Below are positions 26,548-35,892 of a stretch of DNA of 64,000 nucleotides, piece by piece. Under the pieces are notes generated by a model. That model ran no database searches and was not told where the DNA came from. It saw only the letters and a list, made by a program, of their open reading frames with translations. The stretch spans positions 1 to 64,000 of the forward strand of contig CAMAUX010000026.1 of the NCBI GenBank assembly GCA_945861435.1. The letters run 5' to 3'. The position numbers and the translations under genes are program-made. The stretch comes from Chthoniobacter flavus (GTDB taxonomy: Bacteria > Verrucomicrobiota > Verrucomicrobiia > Chthoniobacterales > Chthoniobacteraceae). Each line of letters starts with the position of its first letter. Position 1 is the first letter of the stretch.

Positions 26548-29500
26548 TCAGGCGTGGTCGTTGCGGAGACGACCGGCGAGGATGCGGGCGGCTTCGGAAT
26601 CGGCGACCCACTCGTTCATGCCTTCGGCGTTGCCGAGGGCGGCCAGCCATTCGAGCAGGCTGACGAAGCGTTCGCGCAGCGCCCAGTAGCCCTGGCCGAA
26701 GGTGTCGCGCAGGTATTGGCGGCCGGGCTCGGGGCTGTTGTCGGTGGCGGTCGTCTCGCGGATAGCGAAGAGGAGGTGGCGCAGCGGCGAGCCGGCGAAG
26801 GGATGCGGTGCTCCGGCGGAAGCGCGTCCTCGGCGAGCGGGGAGCGCGTCGGTGTTGCCCTCGCCACTCATCTGCGCGAGTCCGGAGGCGGCGAAGCCGC
26901 TGGGCGTGTGCATGCGGGTGCCGTTGGCCTGGTCGCTCTTGAGCAGGGGGCGGATGTCGGTGACGCCGAAGCCGCGGGCGAGTTCCTCATACATGCCTTT
27001 GCGGCGCTCGCCGCGGCTCTCGATATCGAGGGCGCGGAGGTAGTAGCGTTCGACGAGGGAAAGCTCGCGCCACGATGCGTCGAGGCCGCGTGGGATGAGG
27101 ATGTCGCAGGCGATGGTGATGGCGCGTTCGATGACGATCTGGAAATCGCTCTTCGTGTTGCGGTCGCGCACGGCGAAGACCTCGTGCTCCACGTCCTTGC
27201 CGTCGAGGGTGGCGTATTGCGTGAGCACCTTGAGGGCGGCGGCGTAGGCGGCGAGCTGGTAGTCGGCGTCGTTGAAGTTCGGCTCGCCGTCCTCGTCGAG
27301 CGCCTGCATGGAGGCGATCTGGCGGCGGACCTCGTCCTCGACCAGCGGATAAACTTCGTCGAGGAAGCCGGGCTCGGGAGAGACGCGTTTGCGCAGGACG
27401 AGGCAGACGGTGCCGGTGACGTAGTTGCCCTTCTTGATGCCGGCGGCCTCGGTCTCGGTGCTGATGGTCCACGCGGCGGTGGCCTTCAATCCGGCGGCCC
27501 AGAGGATCATGCCGAGATCGGCCCAGACGCCGGGGTCCTGATGGGTGAACTGCACCATCTGCAAGCCGTTGTCCGGCATGTGTCGGGCCAGGTTCTTGTA
27601 AATCTCGACCATGGAACGGCGGAAATCCTCGCCATCGCCGCGCACGGCGAGTTCAGCGCGCGCATCGGGCGTCCAATCGGGGAAGGCGCGGGCGAGTTGC
27701 TTGTCATACCAAGCGAGGAAAAAGTCGCCGAGTTCGTGGTAGTTCACTGCGTCGGCGTAGGGTGGGTCGGTCACCCAGAGGTCGCAGGTCTCGCGGAGGT
27801 CTCGCGCGTCAGAAAGGAAAACCGTGCCTTGGTGAGCGCGGAAATTGGATGTTTTTACAAAGAGAGGCCAAGCAGTGTCCAACTTTGAGAGAGGACGGTG
27901 CCCCCAGTTGAAAAGCGTATTTATGGCTTGGTTGCTAAAGACGTAATTCGTGCATTCGTGCGCTGTGTCCGCCATCCACTGGCAGAGTCTTGAATCCCAG
28001 TTTGCAAGACGTCCCAGACTCAATAGGAAAGCTCCTTTCGCTTCCTTCGAGTCTGCCAGCCGTCCGGAAATCTCCGCGAGCAGACCGTGGGTGAGGAGCT
28101 GGCGGGGAGTGAAGAGTTGATGCCAGTGGGTCCAACCACGCTCTCGGAAAAGCCGGTCGGTTTCCGCGCCGCTTTCCGGAATCGGCTTCGAGGGAATGAA
28201 ACCGTGGCTTTGCCAATCAGCGAAGCGTTCGCGAAGGAGATCGAGGACGCGGGCCTCGCGCTGGAGGTCGGCTTCATCGGGAGCGGCGTAGCGGCGGATT
28301 TCGCGGGTCTTGCCATCGGGGCCGGTGACGGTTTTCACCCAGCGGATGCAGTAGATTCGTTCCTGGAAAACATCGCCGGACCGGGGCATGAGGTCGTCGT
28401 TGGTCCAGCGACGCAGCCCATCGGCCCCCCGCAGCGCCTCGACCGACCAAGAGCGGTCGCGGTTGAATGGATCAATGACGCGGCTGTCCACGACGCTGGC
28501 GTCTTTCTTGTCTTTGTAGGCCTTCACCTCGTCGGCGGAGACGATGGCCATTTCCGGTTGGAGGCGGTCGGAGCCAGCGACGCGGTGCCAGCGGCACACG
28601 ACCTTCGATTTTTCACCCACGAGCCAGCTTGGGGCGAGTGGGATGAAGTAGTCGCAGCCTTCGGGCTTCACCTCGACGCAATAGAGGTAGGCGTCGGCGC
28701 GTTCGCCAGCCGCATTGTGCTCAATGCCCCATTCGGTGACCTGCCGGTCGGCCTCGGCGAGAGCCTCGGCCTGCACGCGCATGACCTCCTCCTGCACTGC
28801 GCGTCCGCCGCCGAGCAGATGGAGGCTAGCCCAAGTGAGCAGCCCGGCCACGGGATTGAGGTCGGAGCCAAAGGCCTCGCAGCCGATGCGGGCAGCCTCG
28901 AACGGGATGGAGCCGCCGCCGCAGAAGGCATCGCCCACGCGCGGCGTGTGGCCGAAGGTGCGCTGACCGAGTTGCTCGACGAGTTCCGGCAGGCTGCTGG
29001 CGGTGGTGCCGAGGTGGGCATTGATCTCGGTCCACGCCTCGGGCGTGGGGCCTTCAATGTTTTCCGGGCGCTCGCAGTGAGTTATGCGCTCCGCATAGGT
29101 AAGGGCGTCGAAGGTGGCGCGGTCGGGCACGGGGCGGCGGCGCTGGTCGTCGAGGGCCTTGCGCTCATCGGCATCGAGCGATTCCCAAATGCGCGCGCAG
29201 GCGGCTTCCTTTTCCTCGTCGGTGAGGCCGCGCTGCCAGCCACGGGCGGTGAAATACTCCTCCTGAATCTCCGGCGAAGCGGCATCACGCCGGGCTCCGA
29301 CGGGGATTTCGCCCTTGCAGCGCTGCCAGGCTCCGTCGTCGTCCATCGTGAGAATCTTGAGGAAGATTTCCCGGTCACGCTTCGGGTCACCTGAAGCGGG
29401 CATCAACATGCCAAGGATGGAAGCGCGGACGAGGATGAGTGGCTTGCGCCCCCACCATTTCCCCAGCCGGGTGAGCGTCTGCCCGTTGTTCGCCTTCCGC

Positions 29501-29562
29501 TCTTTGTAGGACTCGGCGGAGAGTCGGGCGATGGGGAACTGGGTTTCGATGAAAGAGGGCAT
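26548..29562 (-). CDS. DUF1156 N6-adenine-type DNA methyltransferase
   Basis: About 1004 aa. The DUF1156 N-terminus is at the start, FIETQFPIARLSAESYKERK and LTRLGKWWGRKPLILVRA. A SAM-binding motif follows near residue 212 (GDAFCGGGSIPFEAARIG), and a catalytic DPPY near residue 599 (LWVTDPPYADAVNYHELGD). I start at the ATG at 29560-29562 because conserved sequence begins there; an upstream in-frame codon at 29619 would add 19 residues of low similarity. DUF1156 methyltransferases are the modification part of anti-phage loci with DUF499 and DUF3780, and would mark self DNA. The gene is on the same strand as, and 76 bases after, the AlbA_2 gene. Confidence 0.88.
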   Translation of the reverse strand: MPSFIETQFPIARLSAESYKERKANNGQTLTRLGKWWGRKPLILVRASILGMLMPASGDPKRDREIFLKILTMDDDGAWQRCKGEIPVGARRDAASPEIQEEYFTARGWQRGLTDEEKEAACARIWESLDADERKALDDQRRRPVPDRATFDALTYAERITHCERPENIEGPTPEAWTEINAHLGTTASSLPELVEQLGQRTFGHTPRVGDAFCGGGSIPFEAARIGCEAFGSDLNPVAGLLTWASLHLLGGGRAVQEEVMRVQAEALAEADRQVTEWGIEHNAAGERADAYLYCVEVKPEGCDYFIPLAPSWLVGEKSKVVCRWHRVAGSDRLQPEMAIVSADEVKAYKDKKDASVVDSRVIDPFNRDRSWSVEALRGADGLRRWTNDDLMPRSGDVFQERIYCIRWVKTVTGPDGKTREIRRYAAPDEADLQREARVLDLLRERFADWQSHGFIPSKPIPESGAETDRLFRERGWTHWHQLFTPRQLLTHGLLAEISGRLADSKEAKGAFLLSLGRLANWDSRLCQWMADTAHECTNYVFSNQAINTLFNWGHRPLSKLDTAWPLFVKTSNFRAHQGTVFLSDARDLRETCDLWVTDPPYADAVNYHELGDFFLAWYDKQLARAFPDWTPDARAELAVRGDGEDFRRSMVEIYKNLARHMPDNGLQMVQFTHQDPGVWADLGMILWAAGLKATAAWTISTETEAAGIKKGNYVTGTVCLVLRKRVSPEPGFLDEVYPLVEDEVRRQIASMQALDEDGEPNFNDADYQLAAYAAALKVLTQYATLDGKDVEHEVFAVRDRNTKSDFQIVIERAITIACDILIPRGLDASWRELSLVERYYLRALDIESRGERRKGMYEELARGFGVTDIRPLLKSDQANGTRMHTPSGFAASGLAQMSGEGNTDALPARRGRASAGAPHPFAGSPLRHLLFAIRETTATDNSPEPGRQYLRDTFGQGYWALRERFVSLLEWLAALGNAEGMNEWVADSEAARILAGRLRNDHA

Positions 29563-29638
29563 GGAGGGAGGAATTAAGAAGGTTGAGGGGGACGAACGCT
29601 TGGTTAGTACACGGGGCAAGGTGCGGCTCAGCAGTCGT

Positions 29639-31132
29639 TCAGCCTCCAGCGTTCATCTCGCTGCCTTTTTCCGTGAGACGATACTTTTGCAGGCGGCTGT
29701 TGGGCTTGTCTGGAAGCGTGTATTGGATCAGGCCTGCTGAGAGCGCCGGGGCGAGGTAGGTTTCCCGCAACCGTCGCCGGCTTTTCAGCCCAAATGCCAG
29801 GCGGATGTCTTCATTCCCAAGCGGCTCCCGCTCGCCGAGAAGGCGAAGCAGCTTGCTCACATAGGCGCCGACTGGTGCCGCGACTGGCGCCGTGACTGGC
29901 GCCGTGACTGGCGCCGTGACTGGCGCCGTGACTGGTGCCGTGACTGGTGCGGACTGGGCCCCGCCTTTGCGCGACTGTTCCCGGGTGAGCGGCAGGATTT
30001 CCGCAAGGTGAACCGTGAATCGGATGCGCCCGGCGAGCTCTTCGATGGTGGGTTCCGGGAGGTTTTCATCCTTGGCGATGCGGTAGATGCCGGGAATGCC
30101 GCTGCCCCATTGCTCGACGAACTCCAGTTCACGAAACACACGGGCGATGACGGGATTGCGGATCTGGGAAACGCCCTGCTTGATGTCCTCGATCGTCAGG
30201 CCGGGAAGGAGCAGGCCGGGGCTTTCGATCTCGATCCGGTTGTCAAAAAAGGCCACGCGGATGGGAGAACCACGGTGGGAATAGTCGGCGTGAACGAGTG
30301 CGTTGATCACCACTTCGCGGAGAATTCGGACAGGGATGCTCCAGAGGTCCTTGCGGCGGATTTCTGAAAAGTCTGCCCCGCGCATGGCGTGCTTTTTCAG
30401 AAAAAGCAGGATCTCCTCAACGGCGCGTGGGAAGGGCGCATGGATGTCGAGGTGGTCGAAGATATCAGCCTTGTCGTCGCCCATGAAACGCCCGCACTGG
30501 ATCCACGCATCATCAAAGTATTGGCGCCGGTCGCGCCCGTAGAGCAGCACACCCCCCTGGCTCGGAACCAGCCTGCCCTGATCCTTGACGAGAATCCGCA
30601 GGCTTTGGAGGGATCGCTCCTCGATGGTTTTGCGCCCCTCGAAATCTTCGCGGATGGACTGGAGGTCCAGGGCATCCAGCGTCAGGTCCGGCATCGGGAG
30701 GGCGTCAAAGCTCACCCCGGCGACTCCGCGTTGCAACTCGGCGATCAGTTGGGGATCGGCCTGGCGATTGGTGGATCCCAGTCGGACATAGGTGCCGGCT
30801 TGCAGTCCTTCGGACTTCAGAAAATGGGGGCGCATACCACTGAGGAAGACTTCCACCACCAGCAGCGTTTCCCCCTCCACCGTGATCATTTCGATACTCG
30901 GCACGAGGCGTGGCGAGATCGAGTCCGCGATCAGGTTGGACAGACGCTCCTCCTCATCCAGCGGGTTATCAATCCCTATGATCCGACGGTCATCGGCCAC
31001 CCCGAGGATCAGATGTCCGCCGGCGGAATTTGCAAATGCCACGAGCGAACGCAGCACCAAACGCGGGGACGACAAGTCGCGCTTAAACTCCAGCGTCTTG
31101 CTTTCCGGATGGTCGATGAGACTCGCGATCAT
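29639..31132 (-). CDS. AlbA_2 / GHKL-like ATP-binding protein with winged-helix tail
   Basis: A 497-aa protein. ATG at 31130-31132 gives MIASLIDHPESKTLEFKRDL, the AlbA_2 (Schlafen-like) domain with AFANSAGGHLILGVADD near residue 40. A GHKL/HATPase_c_4-type region follows with LREVVINALVHADYSHRGSP near 270 and DNRIEIESPGLLLPG. A linker of about seven APVT/APVA repeats leads to a C-terminal winged-helix part (LLGEREPLGNEDIRLAFGL). A longer upstream frame overlaps the DUF3780 gene and is not native. Such proteins occur in many defence loci as regulators or accessory factors. It lies 17 bases after DUF3780, inside the cassette. Confidence 0.82.
   Translation of the reverse strand: MIASLIDHPESKTLEFKRDLSSPRLVLRSLVAFANSAGGHLILGVADDRRIIGIDNPLDEEERLSNLIADSISPRLVPSIEMITVEGETLLVVEVFLSGMRPHFLKSEGLQAGTYVRLGSTNRQADPQLIAELQRGVAGVSFDALPMPDLTLDALDLQSIREDFEGRKTIEERSLQSLRILVKDQGRLVPSQGGVLLYGRDRRQYFDDAWIQCGRFMGDDKADIFDHLDIHAPFPRAVEEILLFLKKHAMRGADFSEIRRKDLWSIPVRILREVVINALVHADYSHRGSPIRVAFFDNRIEIESPGLLLPGLTIEDIKQGVSQIRNPVIARVFRELEFVEQWGSGIPGIYRIAKDENLPEPTIEELAGRIRFTVHLAEILPLTREQSRKGGAQSAPVTAPVTAPVTAPVTAPVTAPVAAPVGAYVSKLLRLLGEREPLGNEDIRLAFGLKSRRRLRETYLAPALSAGLIQYTLPDKPNSRLQKYRLTEKGSEMNAGG
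29871..29950. repeat. 12-bp coding minisatellite (Ala-Pro-Val-Thr linker)
   Basis: Between six and seven copies of a 12-bp unit, GCCGTGACTGGC on the plus strand, encode repeating Ala-Pro-Val-Thr on the minus strand. The linker joins the ATP-binding part to the winged helix of the AlbA_2 protein. Copy-number changes keep the frame. Confidence 0.9.
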
Positions 31133-31149
31133 GGAGGCAACGCCGGGAC

Positions 31150-31776
31150 TCAGAGAGACAGGGAAAGCTGGGAATGGCCAAGCAACTCGCGGCGGGCTTT
31201 GGGTGGAAAACCTTCGCCTTTGACGAAGGGATTGTCGGCAATCGCGGCGCGGAGTGCTTTGCGCCAGCCGATCCCCTTTTGCAGGGCCTGGCCTGTGCCA
31301 GCCACGGTCATTGTGTAGAGCCACCAGCGCTCCTCGGGAGCCAGCGCCTCCCAATTGCGCAGGGCATTGGGGATGTCGTCGGGTGAGGCGTCTTCCACCG
31401 CCCAGCACAGGATGCAGAGTTCCTTGCCTAGGGAGGGATGCACCGGCACCGGCTTGGCGGGATTTTTCTGAAACTTGGCGGTCGGCAGGCCGTTGGCGCG
31501 AAGGCGGCGACTCGCCTCTTCCCAGAACGCCGGGGCGAGCGCCAGCCACCGCGCGCGGTCGATGACAACACGCACCGACGAGTCCCCGGGTGACGGCGCA
31601 GGTGTAGCCCGGGCGCCGAGCTCATCCAAGTCCGCCCCCCGGTGCTCAGTGATGCAGATCATATCGCCGCCCCCGCTACCCTTCGGGACGTCGATGAGAA
31701 AACCGTGGCGGGCTTCCTCTGGTAGAAAGCCGAGGCCGACGACCTTGCGGGCAGAAGGTGATGGGGTGCGGGGCAT
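31150..31776 (-). CDS. DUF3780 anti-phage-associated protein
   Basis: A 208-aa protein starting at the ATG at 31774-31776 (MPRTPSPSARKVVGLGFLPE). Features that I associate with DUF3780 are GFLPEEARHGFLIDVPKG, a central RVVIDRARWLALAPAFWEEA, and GKELCILCWAVEDA with ALRNWEALAPEERWWLYTMT near the C-terminus. DUF3780 has no known biochemical activity but is found almost only next to DUF1156 methyltransferase and DUF499 ATPase genes in predicted anti-phage islands. Here it follows the four-helix-bundle gene by 23 bases and precedes the AlbA_2 gene by 17. Confidence 0.82.
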   Translation of the reverse strand: MPRTPSPSARKVVGLGFLPEEARHGFLIDVPKGSGGGDMICITEHRGADLDELGARATPAPSPGDSSVRVVIDRARWLALAPAFWEEASRRLRANGLPTAKFQKNPAKPVPVHPSLGKELCILCWAVEDASPDDIPNALRNWEALAPEERWWLYTMTVAGTGQALQKGIGWRKALRAAIADNPFVKGEGFPPKARRELLGHSQLSLSL

Positions 31777-31799
31777 TGGGAAAAAGCAGTAGAGCGGAA

Positions 31800-32099
31800 T
31801 TATGAAGCATGAAGCGCGTAGCGCGCCTTCGAATTCTTCGAGGTCGTCGTCAGGGTTGCGAGGAGCTGGTGCCACTCGTCTTGGAGAGCGGAGAGTTCGG
31901 CGGCGCGAACGATCTTGGATTCGGCGAGGAATTCCCGGCAGGAAGCACCCGCGGAGGTACCGGAACGCAACACCTGATTTCCCAAATCGCGCGTGTCTTC
32001 ATTCATCGGCAGGCCGACAAACATCTTCACAATGCGCAGCGCGAAGTCCTTCGTCCGCACCCGCAAATCAAACGACGGTCGCTGCGCTTCACCCTTCAT
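31800..32099 (-). CDS. Four-helix-bundle (S23-like) protein, internally shortened
   Basis: A 99-aa protein. FDLRVRTKDFALRIVKMFVG and GNQVLRSGTSAGASCREFLA match the first half of four-helix-bundle (23S rRNA intervening-sequence type) proteins; ESKIVRAAELSALQDEWHQL matches the last helix. The usual middle helices (the part containing WLELL) are missing, and family members are normally 115-130 aa. The gene looks like an in-frame deletion derivative. Its ATG overlaps the DUF499 stop (ATGA at 32099-32096), so it is translated with the cassette. Function is unknown. Confidence 0.65.
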   Translation of the reverse strand: MKGEAQRPSFDLRVRTKDFALRIVKMFVGLPMNEDTRDLGNQVLRSGTSAGASCREFLAESKIVRAAELSALQDEWHQLLATLTTTSKNSKARYALHAS

Positions 32100-35000
32100 C
32101 CTTGCTTCACCTTTGCAGCGTCGAAGGGCTGGTTGGTCGCTCTGAGCCAGTCAAGCAGAGCCTGCCCGGTGGCAAATCCGAGCGAACCCACGGTCATGCG
32201 AAGGCTGCCGTCGCTGACGATTTCTTGAAGTTTTCCGACCACAGATTTCAACGCGGCGCCCGCGTAGCCATCATCCAATGCGCCGGAGTAATCGACGCTC
32301 TGCTGCCGGTCGCTGCTCTCGGCTGTGAGGCTGATGTCGAATGCAATGACTCCCGCGCTCTTTTCCAACCGCTGGATGAAAACCCAGACCGCCCCGGAAT
32401 CATCGAGCTTCGTCTGTTGAACCCAGCGGGCCGGAGCCGTCAGATCGAAGCTCGTGTCTGTCTGGCCCTTCTGCGGAATCGGGATACGAATGATCTCAGA
32501 GTTCAGGTCGTACGTTGAGGCCACGGCCATGGCGCACACGATGCGGCAATTCGCAGGGACGCGGAATGGTCCATCGTAGGTGGCAACGCCCACGGAGATC
32601 GGCGATGAGCCATCGGTGGTGTAACGAATCGCGATGCCGTTGGCTTTCGGCAGCGCCAGTAACTCGGCCTCGTAATGATCGCCCCGGTTGTGGAGTTGGT
32701 ATCTGAGCCGGAGCTTCGCGGTCCACTCCTTCACGGCGCTGACACGGCCGAGGTCGGCGGGATCGAAGGCGAGGAAACGATAGCGCAGGCCGGTGGCTTC
32801 AAAGCGGGCCGGCGTCGGCACGGGCGTGGAAGCGGAAGTGGGATCGGAGTCGCCGGTCTCATAGACGACGGACGGCGCATGGAGCGGCTCGACCTTAAGG
32901 TAAGTCTGCCCGTCGCCATCTTCCTGAACGGAGAGTTCGCGGATGGACACCTCCGGTACCGGCGGAGGAAACGGACCGCGGCGGATGTGGCTGCCCTCCT
33001 CCCGCCACAAGCCGCGACGCAGGCACTCGACCTTGAGATCATCGAGGGCTGACAACTTGTGGAGCGGCCACGTGGAATTGACCGCTGCGGCGCGCTTGAA
33101 GTCGGACCACAGAACGGCCTTCGTGTCCGCCGAGCCGAAGAGACGGGCCTCTGCGCGGGTGCGAAAGCTATCTTCGTCGATCTTGGTCGTGAACTTCTGC
33201 GCGCCTTCGAGCGTGTGGCGAATGGTGGCCTCGCCGCTTTGATTGCCGGCGAAAGCCAGGTCAATTCCCGTGGAACGCAGTGCGGAGTTGATGGAAGCAT
33301 AGACGATCTGGTCGAAGGCCTCCTTTAGTGCGGCGGTGAATTGCAGCCCCACGCGGTCGCGAAGTGCATCGAGTGCACGCCACTGCGGATCGTCGGCAGC
33401 CGTGTTCTCGGAGCGGAGTTCGTCATCGATACTTTGCAGCGCGCGAGTCTGGCGCGCGGAATCGAGCACTTTCTGAAACGTATCCCGCGCACCCGTGAGG
33501 AAGAGCACGCGGTTCTTGTATTGCTGCTGGCCCCACCACGCCTGCCAGTCTGCGGAGATGGGCAACTGGTTGGCCTGTCCGCCAGGACGAACAATGACGA
33601 GCGTGGTCTTCTCCTGCTCTACCTGAACTTCGTCGGGCGGTGGCAGGACTTTGACGACCTGATAGCAGTCGCGGAGCGAGGCGGCGAAGTAGCCCTCCAA
33701 ATGCCCGCGGAGCATGCGATCCACGGTTTCAGCGTGGAGCGAGAGCGCGGTCGAGCGCAGCTTCGCCGCGAGGTTTTGCTGGTTCTTGAAGAAAAGACGC
33801 CCGTCGGCGGAATTGTGGAGATACCAAGCGCGGGTCGCGAGCTTGTCGAGGACATTGGCCTTGAAGGTCGAGAGGTCACGACCGGGACGCTGGAGACAGT
33901 CGACAAGCTGATATTCCCGGAGTCCGTGAATGGCACCGGGAGTCGTCGAAAGCGACGCAACGAGAATGAGGCGCGCGGCATCCGATGCATCGGAGTTTCC
34001 GTTGGCCGCGTCGATCTGCTCCACCTCCGCACCGCCAAGGTGGGCAACATCGTGAGCGATGGCCTCGCTGAGCGACGGATTGATGGCGCGAACCTCGGAA
34101 GCGATCTCGTCGACGTTCAGATCGAGGTCGTAAGGGTGGATCAAGTCGATGCGCGCTGCCTTCTTGGACGTCCACAGATTAGCCACCACCATCTGCATGA
34201 GGCGAATGACCCCGCGGGTTTGCTGAAAGCCCTCGTTCTCCTTGAACTTACCGACCAACTCCCGAAGGTCCGGATGGAAAGGATACGCGTCAAGAACACG
34301 GGTATGAAGCGCCTCCGGTGAGGAGCTGGTAAGATTCATCCTCACAGCCTCGCGGAGCGCATCCCGGTAAGCCGCCGCCACTGCGTCAACCTGCGCTTCC
34401 TGTGCGGTGTGCTCAAACAGCCGTTTGCGGAGAATATGATAGAGCTCGTCGCCGTTTGGGTTGACCGGCGTGATTGGCACAGCGATTCGCCGAGACTCCG
34501 ACGTGATTCCTTGAACAGCGCGGTTGAAGGCCGCTTCCAAGGCAGCTTGTCCGCCGCCATAGTTCGTTCCCGCAAGGTCCGAGATCACAAGACACACGTT
34601 GTCCATCTCCGCCACTGCGATGAACAGGTTCGCCAGGGCGGTGGTCGTCACGACGCCGAGATCGGCGTTTCCGATCGGGACCGCCACGGCATTCGCCAGA
34701 TAGGGCGGAAGTTCATCAAGAAAAAGGACGAGCGGATCTTTACCGAGGAGCTGCTTCCACGCTTCAGGTCCGGGTGCACTGAGCAGCGGCGCAATGTACC
34801 GCGCAAACTGATCTGCTTTGCCAAGCTGCTCGGCAATCGCTCCCCAAATCCCACCCGGCGCATCGGTGCTTCTTCCATTGAACCCCACCACATGGCACGG
34901 ACCGAGCGACGGAGCAGGATCCCGATCCGCGAGCACCCTCTTTCGCAGCCCCGGATCACGCGCCAGCAACCCGAGGGCGATCATGCTGTGGGTTTTACCA

Positions 35001-35230
35001 CCTCCCATTGCCTGCGAGAGCTGGAAAACCGACGACCCGGCGCCCGCGCCACCCAGATGCCGAAACGCGCGGTCCACCAGCGTGTTCATGCCGTTGGTGA
35101 AAAAGTTCTCGTCGAAAAATTCGGAGCCATCAACTTTTCCATTCAGGAAAGTGTCGAGGCTCAGCACGGTGGCTCGTCGGTCAGCAGCAAAGACTGAGGG
35201 GCGTGGTTTGCAGAGGGCGTTAATGCTCAT
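32096..35230 (-). CDS. DUF499 ATPase of the anti-phage cassette
   Basis: A 1044-aa protein. ATG at 35228-35230. Walker A is AMGGGKTHS near residues 74-82, preceded by FTNGMNTLVDRAFRHLGG, and Walker B is PLVLFLDELPPYLA near 166-179. This is the N-terminal P-loop ATPase of the DUF499 family, followed by a long helical region and a C-terminal beta-rich part (RVSAVKEWTAKLRLRYQLHN, then IRYTTDGSSPISVGV, which resembles a chitobiase-like fold). DUF499 proteins are the large ATPase of loci that also encode DUF1156 and DUF3780. It is the first gene of the cassette, and the one nearest the probable promoter. Confidence 0.88.
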   Translation of the reverse strand: MSINALCKPRPSVFAADRRATVLSLDTFLNGKVDGSEFFDENFFTNGMNTLVDRAFRHLGGAGAGSSVFQLSQAMGGGKTHSMIALGLLARDPGLRKRVLADRDPAPSLGPCHVVGFNGRSTDAPGGIWGAIAEQLGKADQFARYIAPLLSAPGPEAWKQLLGKDPLVLFLDELPPYLANAVAVPIGNADLGVVTTTALANLFIAVAEMDNVCLVISDLAGTNYGGGQAALEAAFNRAVQGITSESRRIAVPITPVNPNGDELYHILRKRLFEHTAQEAQVDAVAAAYRDALREAVRMNLTSSSPEALHTRVLDAYPFHPDLRELVGKFKENEGFQQTRGVIRLMQMVVANLWTSKKAARIDLIHPYDLDLNVDEIASEVRAINPSLSEAIAHDVAHLGGAEVEQIDAANGNSDASDAARLILVASLSTTPGAIHGLREYQLVDCLQRPGRDLSTFKANVLDKLATRAWYLHNSADGRLFFKNQQNLAAKLRSTALSLHAETVDRMLRGHLEGYFAASLRDCYQVVKVLPPPDEVQVEQEKTTLVIVRPGGQANQLPISADWQAWWGQQQYKNRVLFLTGARDTFQKVLDSARQTRALQSIDDELRSENTAADDPQWRALDALRDRVGLQFTAALKEAFDQIVYASINSALRSTGIDLAFAGNQSGEATIRHTLEGAQKFTTKIDEDSFRTRAEARLFGSADTKAVLWSDFKRAAAVNSTWPLHKLSALDDLKVECLRRGLWREEGSHIRRGPFPPPVPEVSIRELSVQEDGDGQTYLKVEPLHAPSVVYETGDSDPTSASTPVPTPARFEATGLRYRFLAFDPADLGRVSAVKEWTAKLRLRYQLHNRGDHYEAELLALPKANGIAIRYTTDGSSPISVGVATYDGPFRVPANCRIVCAMAVASTYDLNSEIIRIPIPQKGQTDTSFDLTAPARWVQQTKLDDSGAVWVFIQRLEKSAGVIAFDISLTAESSDRQQSVDYSGALDDGYAGAALKSVVGKLQEIVSDGSLRMTVGSLGFATGQALLDWLRATNQPFDAAKVKQG

Positions 35231-35892
35231 AAAGGTGACCGGTTTTTGAAAGTGATCATGCGATGCGTTGCCTCACCCATCGGCGGGCAATATCCCCCGA
35301 AGTCGTGCACACGGATGAAGTCGCCCAGATACGCGGCCCGGGGGTCTTTCCCAAGCGGCCGCAAAAAACGGCGATGCAGCGGCGGGGCAGATCGCCCCTT
35401 GCGAAAGTCAGGCGTGCTGATGTGTCCACTCGCTACACAGGTGGCTGAAGGTTTGCATGGGGTGGTTGGGACTGGCACATCCTGACAGATTTCGCCGATC
35501 CCGAGGAGGGGTTTAGTTAACACAGCCGTATCTAGTGGTCGACCTGTATGTCGTTCCTTTCTCCCCCTGGGCCTGTGCAAGCTCTCCGGCAGATGCCGGG
35601 CCGCAGCGCCAATCACTCCGCACGATGGCCGTCATTTGCAGCCATGACAACGCTCCCTCGGACCCGTCCCGCTGTGCTTCACGCCCAGTCACACTCCACG
35701 GGAACGTGAGACACGATCCATACCATCTCACTGCCGGAAAACCGACAGACCTTACGGAAATCCGGCCTGCCTTGGTCTGGTATTCCCGCGGAGATATTTG
35801 AGCGGTCCGTCTGTGCCCCGATGCGTTTGCGCAAGCGGGACACAGTTTCAGGGGCCTCACTGGATAGCTGGGAAATGAAACCAGTGAGAACC
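35231..35892. other. Leader region of the DUF499 cassette; no gene recognised
   Basis: Upstream of the first cassette gene and about 660 bases long. Frames of up to 129 codons are open on the minus strand but look non-native. A short GGGGC-N5-GCCCC dyad lies near 35376-35390. The cassette promoter should be here; I cannot place a -35/-10 pair with confidence. Confidence 0.4.

Noticed and set aside
25867-27888. 673-codon plus-strand frame
   Set aside because: It is antisense to higBA and the DUF1156 methyltransferase, which have clear family motifs; the translation is Val/Gly/Ala-rich reading typical of antisense GC-rich DNA.
28087-29394. 435-codon plus-strand frame
   Set aside because: Antisense to the methyltransferase N-terminal half, with no domain of its own.
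29871-29950. Regulatory direct repeats
   Set aside because: The 12-bp repeat is in frame within the AlbA_2 protein and encodes a flexible Ala-Pro-Val-Thr linker, a common feature of such proteins.
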